Origin: an uncultured Prevotellaceae bacterium | GTDB taxonomy: Bacteria; Bacteroidota; Bacteroidia; Bacteroidales; Bacteroidaceae | DNA: 64,000 nt | Reading direction: 5' to 3' | Assembly: GCA_902790625.1 (NCBI GenBank) | Contig: CADASP010000019.1 | Location: forward strand, 1-64,000 | In this document: positions 24,955 through 31,623 of the stretch, one piece after another | Position numbering within the stretch: the stretch's first letter is position 1 | Layout of the letters: each line of letters begins with the position of its first letter | The notes under the pieces: generated by a model | Told to the model about the DNA's origin: nothing | What the model saw: the letters and a program-made list of their open reading frames with translations, nothing else | Databases searched by the model: none | Translations under genes and position numbers: made by a program

Positions 24955-25091
24955 AAAAGGGAACCTTCACAGGCTCCCTTTTTTTTCACTTACAATGAAA
25001 AAGACTAGTAAGTGTTTGTTTTGAAAATCATTTGTCTCACGACATACAATCTTCTGAAATTAACCTTAATAATCTAATACCATGAAAAACA
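24955..25091 (-). ncRNA. Candidate small RNA, about 135 nt
   Basis: A TAATTTTG box on the minus strand (25097-25104) would start a transcript near 25091. It would run into the stem-loop at 24959-24978, which on this strand is followed by TTTT. No coding capacity beyond five codons. Supported only by promoter plus terminator. Confidence 0.3.
24959..24986 (+). terminator. Rho-independent terminator
   Basis: GGGAACCT and AGGCTCCC (24959-24978) form a stem with loop TCAC, followed by eight T. In the reverse direction it is followed by TTTT, so it may work both ways. Confidence 0.85.
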
Positions 25092-25096
25092 CATTG

Positions 25097-25104
25097 CAAA
25101 ATTA
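25097..25104 (-). promoter_or_regulatory. Bacteroidetes -7 box TAATTTTG (minus strand)
   Basis: TAnnTTTG box pointing left into a gene-free stretch that ends in a terminator. Confidence 0.4.
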
Positions 25105-25210
25105 CGAAAAAAAATCATTTATGCAATAAAATGCGACGCGAATGTCATCTTCTTAATGTTTTTTAAGAAAAGAAGGCCTTCCTTCCTGCCATTTTTCAAC
25201 TTTTATTTGC

Positions 25211-25218
25211 TAATTTTG
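25211..25218 (+). promoter_or_regulatory. Bacteroidetes -7 box TAATTTTG, nearly leaderless gene
   Basis: The box ends nine bases before the ATG at 25228, so the transcript should start within a few bases of the start codon. Confidence 0.55.
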
Positions 25219-25227
25219 CCCACGATT

Positions 25228-25827
25228 ATGGAAATGCAGTTACTGAAAATAGCAATCGTAGAGTCGAACACCCTGGCAGCACTGGGACTGAAGCAATTGC
25301 TGCAAGGCGTGATGCCCATTGCACAGGTAGAGATGTTTGGCTCGATGAGCGAACTCGAAGCCAACCACCCCGAAACTTTTGTCCACTACTTCGTGGCCAT
25401 GAACATTGTGCTGGAGCACCGCAGTTTCTTCATGGCCCACAAGCGGAAGACCATTGTGCTGACGACATCGGGCGACGCAGCTCGGCAGTTGCAAGACTTC
25501 CACTGCATCTGCACCGCTGTGCCCGAGAAGCAGCTGGTGCGCAATTTCATCGCCTTGCAGCAACATGCCCATGCCAACGGCAAAAACATGTCGCCGGCCG
25601 TCAGGGACATCCACGAGCAGCGCATGCTCAGCGACCGCGAGGCCGAGGTGATGGTGCTCATCGTGAAGGGCTACATCAACAAGGAGATTGCCGACCAGCT
25701 GCACATCGGCCTCGCCACCGTGATCACACACCGCAAGAACATCATGGAAAAGCTGGGCATCAAGAGCGTGAGCGCACTCACCATCTACGCCGTCATCCAC
25801 GGCTACGTCGACATCAACAAGATTTGA
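25228..25827 (+). CDS. LuxR-type regulator with degenerate receiver domain
   Basis: Protein of 199 residues; the start at 25228 is fixed by the promoter box just upstream (the longer frame reaches past it). Residues 4-115 have a response-regulator-like pattern (LLKIAIVESNTLAALGLKQLL, KTIVLTTSGD, CTAVPEKQLVRNF). The acidic pair at the first strand is reduced to VES, and the phospho-acceptor strand reads HYFVAMNIVLE without an aspartate, so classical phosphorylation is unlikely. Residues about 130-195 are a LuxR/FixJ helix-turn-helix (LSDREAEVMVLIVKGYINKEIADQL, TVITHRKNIMEKLGI). The helix-turn-helix and the tail (LTIYAVIHGYVDI) are very close to those of the hemerythrin regulator at 26543-27508, so the two probably bind related sites. 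Confidence 0.82.
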   Translation: MEMQLLKIAIVESNTLAALGLKQLLQGVMPIAQVEMFGSMSELEANHPETFVHYFVAMNIVLEHRSFFMAHKRKTIVLTTSGDAARQLQDFHCICTAVPEKQLVRNFIALQQHAHANGKNMSPAVRDIHEQRMLSDREAEVMVLIVKGYINKEIADQLHIGLATVITHRKNIMEKLGIKSVSALTIYAVIHGYVDINKI

Positions 25828-25841
25828 GCATCAGTTTGTTT

Positions 25842-25906
25842 ATGATTTCCGCAATCAAGTAACCAAGGCGCTTCAGCGTCCTTGTCACCTGATTGCGGAT
25901 AATCAT
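25842..25906. terminator. Hairpin after the pseudo-receiver regulator gene
   Basis: ATGATT-CCGCAATCA (25842-25856) pairs with TGATTGCGG-AATCAT (25890-25906), with inner AAGGCGC/GCGTCCTT around TTCA. There is no clear T-run. Confidence 0.6.
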
Positions 25907-25950
25907 ATCTTGTAATTCCCCGTTTTGCTTAAGGCCCCCCGGTGGTGAAC

Positions 25951-26452
25951 TGAGTTGTTACGAAATAGAACACCCGATGGCAAACAATCGGAAAGATTGT
26001 CAAAATCTTTCAAAGAAAAATTTGTTCACGATTTCGAGGCATTCTAGCGCGAAAAATGCCCATACGGGAGCATTTTTCAACCCTCACCAGATGAAAAGCT
26101 GAGGGGAAAAAGTCACTTTTTTGCACACACACCATGGTTTTGTGCACGTTTTTAGCTCATTTTTGGTGCCCTTTCGCGTTTTTTTAAGCACGCCGAAAAA
26201 TAAAACGGCAACGCCAAATTTTTTTTCGGCGTTGACTTTTTAAAGCCAGCGATGCCCATTTTTCGCCACAGAAAGCCAAATCGACTGAATGACAACCATT
26301 TAGCAAACTCCCTCAAAACTCGAAAATTTTCGACCAAAAGTTTTCTCGCGCAGAATTTTTGAATTATGGAGGGGTAAAATGGCTATTTTGTCAATATCTT
26401 TCGTAAAATAACACATCATCGTTGTGGCTGGGTTTGTTCCGATTTTTAACAC
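25951..26452. repeat. 0.5-kb dispersed non-coding repeat, copy A
   Basis: From TGAGTTGTTACGAAATAGAA (25951) to about 26452 this spacer aligns along its length with 57778-58242, with near identity in blocks. Shared landmarks are GGAAAGATTGTCAAAATC, ACGGCAACGCCAAATTTTTTTT, the palindrome CGAAAATTTTCG, AGTTTTCTCGCGCAGAAT and ATTATGGAGGGGT. GAAAGATTGTCAAAAT near the left end and ATTTTGTCAATATCTTTC near the right end are imperfect inverted repeats. CAACGCC/GGCGTTG in the middle is a hairpin followed by ACTTTTT. No protein is supported. It fills the space between two convergent LuxR-type regulator genes. Confidence 0.85.
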
Positions 26453-26542
26453 ACATCTTTCGACAGCAAATGAAACAATTCGAGCTGTAGCGGTTGAAAA
26501 GACGCTGAACATCATTTGAGCATCATCAGCAACTAACGACGT

Positions 26543-27508
26543 TCAAAGCTTTACGCTACTGATGTCAACCAACCCGTTCACGATGGCATAGATGGTCAAT
26601 CCTGCCGGCGAATGTATTTGCAACTTCCTGGCAATGTTGCGGCGGTGGGTGATGACGGTGTTCACCGATATGAACAGATGGTCGGCAATCTCCTTGTTGG
26701 CCATGCCTTGCACCAGCGACACTACCACATCTTTCTCGCGCTCGCTCAGTGCATCCTGATTCTGCCCCACCCCACTCTTGAACACCATCTCCGTGATGTT
26801 CTTCGTCACATCGCTTTGTTGCAGCTGCCGCTCCAGCCTGCGGATGGCGGGCACGAAAATCTGGTCTTCCACCTGCCCGTGCTGTCGCAGCCACGCCTCA
26901 TTATTATATATGTCGTGCAGACAGGCCGTGAGCTTGTTGTTGTGCAGCCCGTCGCTGGGCAGGTATTTGATGATGAGCAGCTTCAGCTCGCGCAGTTTCT
27001 TGTCGGCCTCTCCATGCTGCCGCGAAAAAGTCTCGATGTTGTAATTGCCATTCGACGGTTTCCCATTGACAAGTCCCCTGACGTATGGAAACAGCACGCG
27101 CTGCTCATACTGCATGTGTCGGCGAATCTCGTGGGCATACTCGTCGTAGAGGCGCAGGATGAGCTGCCCCAGCGAGTCGTCGGGGCTGAGGCTTTCCTCC
27201 AGCTCACGGCGAATGAACGGCAGTTGGAAGTCGAGATAATAGGCATGGCTGGCTTCCAGATAGTGCATCAGGGTGGGAATGCTCAGCTGCTCGTCGTCCT
27301 CAGCCGAGTTGTAGCCGTTGATGGTGAAGTTGACCACCGCCAGAAAGGTGTAGGTGTCAACATCGTTGTCGCTGCAGGTATCACGCACCGTCTTGTCGCC
27401 AAAGCCCAGACTGATGCCAAATGCGCCCAGCATCTGAAGCAGGTCGTAGTTGTCGCGGATGAGGTTGATCATCTTGTCGTCGGCCTCATACATTTTCATT
27501 TGCTTCAT
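26543..27508 (-). CDS. Hemerythrin-domain LuxR-type transcription regulator
   Basis: Protein of 321 residues; the start at 27508 is set by the promoter box at 27532-27539. The N-terminal part (1-75) has short helices. A hemerythrin-like four-helix bundle spans about 80-230: HYLEASHAYYLDFQLPFIRREL, HEIRRHMQYEQRVLFPY, RQHGEADKKL and RQHGQVEDQIFVP carry the histidines and acidic residues that could bind a di-iron site. A LuxR/FixJ helix-turn-helix follows (LSEREKDVVVSLVQGMANKEIADHLF, TVITHRRNIARKLQI). It probably senses oxygen, nitric oxide or iron status and controls transcription; this is inference. A perfect 20-bp palindrome covers its promoter and may be its own operator. Its DNA-binding domain closely resembles that of the 25228-25827 regulator. 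Confidence 0.88.
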   Translation of the reverse strand: MKQMKMYEADDKMINLIRDNYDLLQMLGAFGISLGFGDKTVRDTCSDNDVDTYTFLAVVNFTINGYNSAEDDEQLSIPTLMHYLEASHAYYLDFQLPFIRRELEESLSPDDSLGQLILRLYDEYAHEIRRHMQYEQRVLFPYVRGLVNGKPSNGNYNIETFSRQHGEADKKLRELKLLIIKYLPSDGLHNNKLTACLHDIYNNEAWLRQHGQVEDQIFVPAIRRLERQLQQSDVTKNITEMVFKSGVGQNQDALSEREKDVVVSLVQGMANKEIADHLFISVNTVITHRRNIARKLQIHSPAGLTIYAIVNGLVDISSVKL

Positions 27509-27531
27509 ACCTTCATTTACATTAGCAAATG

Positions 27532-27539
27532 CAAAAATA
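27532..27539 (-). promoter_or_regulatory. Bacteroidetes -7 box TATTTTTG
   Basis: TAnnTTTG box on the minus strand, 24 bases ahead of the hemerythrin regulator start. The expected -33 region falls inside the palindrome at 27550-27569. Confidence 0.6.
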
Positions 27540-27549
27540 GTCATTCCTG

Positions 27550-27569
27550 CCGACACTTGCAAGTGTCGG
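27550..27569. promoter_or_regulatory. Perfect 20-bp palindrome, candidate operator
   Basis: CCGACACTTGCAAGTGTCGG is an exact inverted repeat without spacer, placed over the -33 region of the hemerythrin regulator promoter. LuxR-type regulators bind such dyads as dimers, so autoregulation is the simplest reading (inference). Confidence 0.6.
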
Positions 27570-27752
27570 TACACAAAATCACTATTTTTAGGTATGCTTT
27601 TCGGGTTTTATGGCGAGCATAACTCGGAAAAAGGGGATGCCCGTCTATTTAGATGGTGTGCAGATCTGTCTGTTGCGTTTTGCGTTTCAGACCGACGCAC
27701 ACTGCCGCTTTCCCCTGATTATTCTCACGCCTAATAGGGGAGGGTCACTTTT

Positions 27753-27769
27753 TTGGCACGCCTTTTGCA
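27753..27769 (+). promoter_or_regulatory. Candidate sigma-54 promoter of clpC
   Basis: TTGGCACGCCTTTTGCA is an exact match to the RpoN consensus TTGGCACGN4TTGCA, with GG (27755-27756) and GC (27767-27768) ten bases apart. The predicted start near 27780 leaves a leader of about 38 bases to the clpC ATG at 27818. No TAnnTTTG box is evident for clpC. Confidence 0.6.
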
Positions 27770-27817
27770 TGTTGCTCTTCGAAATCATTTTAAGGTAACA
27801 AGACACCGACACATTAG

Positions 27818-30394
27818 ATGACAAGTCAGTTTTCACCCAAGGTATCCGAGATACTGTCTTTCTCGCGCGAGGAGGCAGCACGCCTGGCCTCAAGCTCCGT
27901 TGGGCCAGAGCATCTGCTGCTGGGCCTGCTCAGGTTGGACGACGGCCCTGTCATCGACGTCTTCCGCCGACTGAGGCTCGACATTCAGCAGCTGAAGTAT
28001 GAGCTGGAAGCAAAAGTGCGACAAGATGACATCCTGCAACCCGTCAACACGCGCGAGCTGGTGCTCAACGAGCGTGCGTCGAACATACTGAAGCTCGCCG
28101 TGCTCGAAGCCCGCATCCAGCGACAGCAGCGCGTTGACGACCAGCACTTGCTGCTGGCCATCCTGCACGACCAAGTGAACAACGGAGCCAAACAAATATT
28201 GGAAAAGAACGACATGAACTACGAAGACGTACTGAGTCTGCTCAAAGCCCAACAGAAGGGCACATCCACACTGACCGACGGTCAGCAACCCAGCACATCG
28301 GCACCAAGCAATGGCATCAGTCTGCCCGACGAAGACGAGGAATACGACGACACACCGTCGGAGGATTCAGTGGGCAATGGCTCAGCCACTTCCAAAACCC
28401 AAACCGCACAAAAGCAGAAGAGCAAGACACCCGTGCTCGACAATTTCTCCACCGACCTAACGAAGGCTGCCCTGGAGCAGAAGCTCGACCCCATCGTGGG
28501 GCGCGAGCGCGAGATACAGCGTGTGCTCGAAATACTGGGCCGCCGCAAGAAGAACAACCCCATCCTCATCGGCGACCCCGGCGTGGGCAAGAGCGCCATC
28601 GTGGAGGGATTGGCACAGCTCATCGCACAGCGCAAGTGCTCGCCCATGTTCTTCGGAAAGAGGCTCGTCAACCTCGACATGACGGGCATCGTGGCCGGAA
28701 CGAAATATCGCGGACAGTTTGAAGAGCGCATCAAGGCACTGCTGAAAGAGCTGGAGCAGAACACCGACATCATCGTCTTCATCGACGAGATACACACCAT
28801 CATCGGCGCAGGAGGGTCGGCCGGGGCCATGGACGCTGCCAACATCATGAAGCCAGCCCTGGCCCGTGGCACCATCCAGTGCATCGGGGCCACCACGCTC
28901 GACGAGTATCGCAACTCCATCGAAAAAGACGGGGCCTTGGAGCGCCGATTCCAAAAGGTGCTGGTGGAGCCCACCACCGCCGACGAGACGCTCACCATAC
29001 TGCACAACATCAAAGACCGCTACGAGCGCCACCATCATGTGGAGTTCACCGACGAAGCCATCTTGGCATGTGTCAAATTGACAGAGCGCTACATCGCCGA
29101 CCGCGCCTTCCCCGACAAGGCCATCGACGCCATGGACGAGACGGGCTCGCGCGTACATTTAAAGAATGGTACCATCCCGCCCGAAATCACCGAGAAGGAG
29201 AAGGAGCTGGAGCGCGTGAAGGAGCGCAAGCAGAGTGCCGTGCGCGGACAGAACTTTGAACTGGCGGCCAGCTATCGCGACCGGCAGACCGAGCTGGAGG
29301 CCGAACTGGCCAAGCTCACCGACGAGTGGCAGAGCGGAAACTCAGACGACCGCCAGACGGTGGGCGAAGAGGAGGTGGCTTCGGTGGTGTCGATGATGAC
29401 GGGCGTGCCCGTGCAGCGCATGGCACAAAGCGAGGGCATACGACTGAAAGGAATGTCGCAGGAGCTGAAGCAGAACGTGATAGCACAAGACAAGGCCATC
29501 GACAAGATGGTGCGCGCCATACAGCGTAACCGCGTGGGACTGAAAGACCCCAACCACCCCATCGGAGCCTTCATGTTCCTGGGTCCCACGGGCGTGGGCA
29601 AGACCTATCTGGCCAAGAAGCTGGCCGAGTTTATGTTTGGCTCGGCCGATGCCCTCATCCGCGTCGACATGTCGGAGTACACCGAATCGTTCAACGTGAG
29701 CCGACTCATCGGTGCGCCTCCGGGCTACGTAGGCTACGAAGAGGGTGGACAGCTGACAGAGCGCGTGCGCCGCAAACCCTACAGCATCGTGCTGTTAGAC
29801 GAGATTGAGAAAGCCCACGGCAACGTGTTCAACCTGCTGCTGCAAGTGCTCGACGAGGGGCGCCTCACTGACGGCAACGGGCGCTTCGTCGACTTCCGCA
29901 ACACCGTCATCATCATGACCAGCAATGCCGGCACCCGCCAGCTGAAAGACTTTGGCCGTGGCGTGGGATTCACCGCTGGCAATGCCGGACTGGCCATGAA
30001 CGAGCAAGACCGCGAGCACGCACGCAGCATCGTGCAGAAGGCGCTCTCAAAACAGTTCTCGCCCGAATTCCTGAACCGTCTCGACGAGATCATCACCTTC
30101 GACCAGCTCGACCTCGATGCCATCAAGAAGATTGTGAACGTGGAACTGAAGCCCCTGCTGAAGCGCATCAACGACCTGGGCTACCAGGTGGAGCTGAGCA
30201 ACGAGGCCAAGGAGTTTGTGGCCACCAAGGGCTACGACGTGCAGTTTGGTGCCCGTCCGCTGAAGCGCGCCTTGCAGAACTATGTCGAGGACGGCATCTG
30301 CGAACTTATCATCAACGACGAGATATCGGCAGGCACACTGATACGCATCGACAAACATCCAGAGAAAGAAGAGCTGACATTCGAGAGAGTATAA
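27818..30394 (+). CDS. clpC: ATP-dependent Clp protease ATP-binding subunit ClpC
   Basis: HSP100 unfoldase of 858 residues that feeds proteins to ClpP or disaggregates them. Domains in order: Clp N-domain repeats (about 1-145); a linker rich in S, T, D, Q and N (about 150-205); AAA+ module 1 with Walker A GDPGVGKSA (about 252-260) and FIDEIHTIIGAG; a short middle region with a UVR-like motif (ERKQSAVRGQNFELAASYRDRQ), which identifies ClpC rather than ClpB; AAA+ module 2 with GPTGVGKTY (about 589) and LLDEIEKAH. No McsA/McsB or CtsR genes are nearby. Expression from a sigma-54-type promoter is suggested by the sequence. A GGACGATAG-type inverted repeat follows the gene. Confidence 0.93.
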   Translation: MTSQFSPKVSEILSFSREEAARLASSSVGPEHLLLGLLRLDDGPVIDVFRRLRLDIQQLKYELEAKVRQDDILQPVNTRELVLNERASNILKLAVLEARIQRQQRVDDQHLLLAILHDQVNNGAKQILEKNDMNYEDVLSLLKAQQKGTSTLTDGQQPSTSAPSNGISLPDEDEEYDDTPSEDSVGNGSATSKTQTAQKQKSKTPVLDNFSTDLTKAALEQKLDPIVGREREIQRVLEILGRRKKNNPILIGDPGVGKSAIVEGLAQLIAQRKCSPMFFGKRLVNLDMTGIVAGTKYRGQFEERIKALLKELEQNTDIIVFIDEIHTIIGAGGSAGAMDAANIMKPALARGTIQCIGATTLDEYRNSIEKDGALERRFQKVLVEPTTADETLTILHNIKDRYERHHHVEFTDEAILACVKLTERYIADRAFPDKAIDAMDETGSRVHLKNGTIPPEITEKEKELERVKERKQSAVRGQNFELAASYRDRQTELEAELAKLTDEWQSGNSDDRQTVGEEEVASVVSMMTGVPVQRMAQSEGIRLKGMSQELKQNVIAQDKAIDKMVRAIQRNRVGLKDPNHPIGAFMFLGPTGVGKTYLAKKLAEFMFGSADALIRVDMSEYTESFNVSRLIGAPPGYVGYEEGGQLTERVRRKPYSIVLLDEIEKAHGNVFNLLLQVLDEGRLTDGNGRFVDFRNTVIIMTSNAGTRQLKDFGRGVGFTAGNAGLAMNEQDREHARSIVQKALSKQFSPEFLNRLDEIITFDQLDLDAIKKIVNVELKPLLKRINDLGYQVELSNEAKEFVATKGYDVQFGARPLKRALQNYVEDGICELIINDEISAGTLIRIDKHPEKEELTFERV

Positions 30395-30410
30395 CTCAAG
30401 TGCATGTCTA

Positions 30411-30527
30411 AGGAGTTTAGGAGTATGGGAGTTTGGGAGTTTAGGAGTTTGGACGTTAGTTTTGCTCGTAGCATGATGTGCAAAGACTATCGTCTACACT
30501 CCTAAACTCCTACACTCCTAAACTCCA
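30411..30527. repeat. Inverted repeat with GGACGTTAG/CTATCGTC edge
   Basis: The left arm of GGAGTTTA/GGGAGTTT units ends in GGACGTTAG (30451-30459). The right arm starts with CTATCGTC (30487-30494) and continues with ACTCCTAA units. It lies between clpC and aroB, which run in the same direction. Confidence 0.75.
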
Positions 30528-30567
30528 AAGGACAGGCGGAACTTAAAAAGTATAAAACGAAAAGCAC

Positions 30568-31623
30568 ATGGACGAGCAGAAAGTAATCCTTTCAGACCAC
30601 ATAGAGCCTGTACTCGCCGAGGCCATCGCCAGCTGCCACGCCGACCGTCTGGTGGTCATCACCGACGAGACCACACAGCGCCTCTGCTGGCCCGTGGTGA
30701 GCGGCTTCCAGTGCCTGGCCGATGCCCAGCGCATCGTCATCAAGCCGGGCGACGAGAACAAGACACTGCAGACGGTGGAGCACGTGTGGTACCTGCTGCA
30801 ACAGGCGGGTGCCACGCGCCACTCGCTGGCCGTCAACCTGGGCGGGGGCATGGTCACCGACTTGGCGGGCTTTGCCGCCAGCACCTTCAAGCGCGGAATG
30901 GCGTTCATCAACATCCCCACCACGCTGCTGGCCATGGTCGATGCCTCCGTGGGCGGCAAGACAGGGTTCAACTTCGGCGGGCTGAAGAACGAGATTGGCG
31001 TCTTCAACAACGCCAACGCCGTGATACTCGACCCCATCTTCCTGCGCACACTCGACAGGGAGAACCTGCTGTCGGGCTACGCCGAGATGCTGAAGCACGG
31101 CCTCATCTCGTCACTACCCATGCTGCGCCAGCTGCTCAGCTTCGACATCGAGCAGCCCCATCTGCCACTATTGGGACAAATGGTGGGCGAGAGCGTGGCC
31201 GTGAAGCAGCGCATCGTAAGCGAAGACCCGCTGGAGCAGGGGCTGCGCAAAGCGCTGAACCTGGGACACACCGTGGGGCACGCCTTCGAGGCCCTGGCCC
31301 TCGCGAAAGAGCGCCCTGTGCTGCATGGCTATGCCGTGGCGGCTGGATTGGCATGCGAGCTCTACCTGTGCTGCATCAAGACGGGATTCCCCACCGACAT
31401 CATGCGCCAAGTGGTGCATTTCATCACCGACCACTATGGTCGCATGGCCATCAGCTGCGACGACTACCCCACCCTGCTGCAGCTGATGACGCACGACAAA
31501 AAGAACACAGCAGGGCAAATCAACTTCACCCTGCTGAGCGATGTAGGCCAGTTGGAACTGAACCAGACGGCCACGAAAGCTGAAATAGAAGAGGCCCTCG
31601 ACTTCTATCGCGAAGGCTTGTAA
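30568..31623 (+). CDS. aroB: 3-dehydroquinate synthase
   Basis: Catalyses cyclisation of DAHP to 3-dehydroquinate, the second step of the shikimate pathway, using NAD and zinc. The 351 residues show PGDENKTLQTVEHVW, GGGMVTDLAGFAASTFKRG, INIPTTLLAMVDASVGGKTGFN, GYAEMLKHGLI and the metal ligands in NLGHTVGHAFE and LHGYAVAAGL. The 3' end overlaps the converging P-type ATPase gene by 19 bases, an unusual tail-to-tail overlap of coding sequence. Confidence 0.93.
   Translation: MDEQKVILSDHIEPVLAEAIASCHADRLVVITDETTQRLCWPVVSGFQCLADAQRIVIKPGDENKTLQTVEHVWYLLQQAGATRHSLAVNLGGGMVTDLAGFAASTFKRGMAFINIPTTLLAMVDASVGGKTGFNFGGLKNEIGVFNNANAVILDPIFLRTLDRENLLSGYAEMLKHGLISSLPMLRQLLSFDIEQPHLPLLGQMVGESVAVKQRIVSEDPLEQGLRKALNLGHTVGHAFEALALAKERPVLHGYAVAAGLACELYLCCIKTGFPTDIMRQVVHFITDHYGRMAISCDDYPTLLQLMTHDKKNTAGQINFTLLSDVGQLELNQTATKAEIEEALDFYREGL

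Larger units (their letters stand above)
24897..25227. other. Spacer with terminator, candidate small RNA and promoter
   Basis: No protein gene of note; a 15-codon frame at 25082-25129 (MKNTLQNYEKKSFMQ) is too short to support. It holds a terminator (24959-24986), a minus-strand promoter box (25097-25104) that reads back toward that terminator, and the promoter of the next regulator gene (25211-25218). Confidence 0.5.
27509..27817. other. Divergent region between hemerythrin regulator and clpC
   Basis: No gene. It contains the minus-strand promoter (27532-27539) with an overlapping 20-bp palindrome (27550-27569) and a sigma-54-like promoter for clpC (27753-27769). Confidence 0.6.

Noticed and set aside
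25082..25129. 15-codon frame MKNTLQNYEKKSFMQ
   Set aside because: Too short to support without expression data, although an AT-rich start region precedes it.
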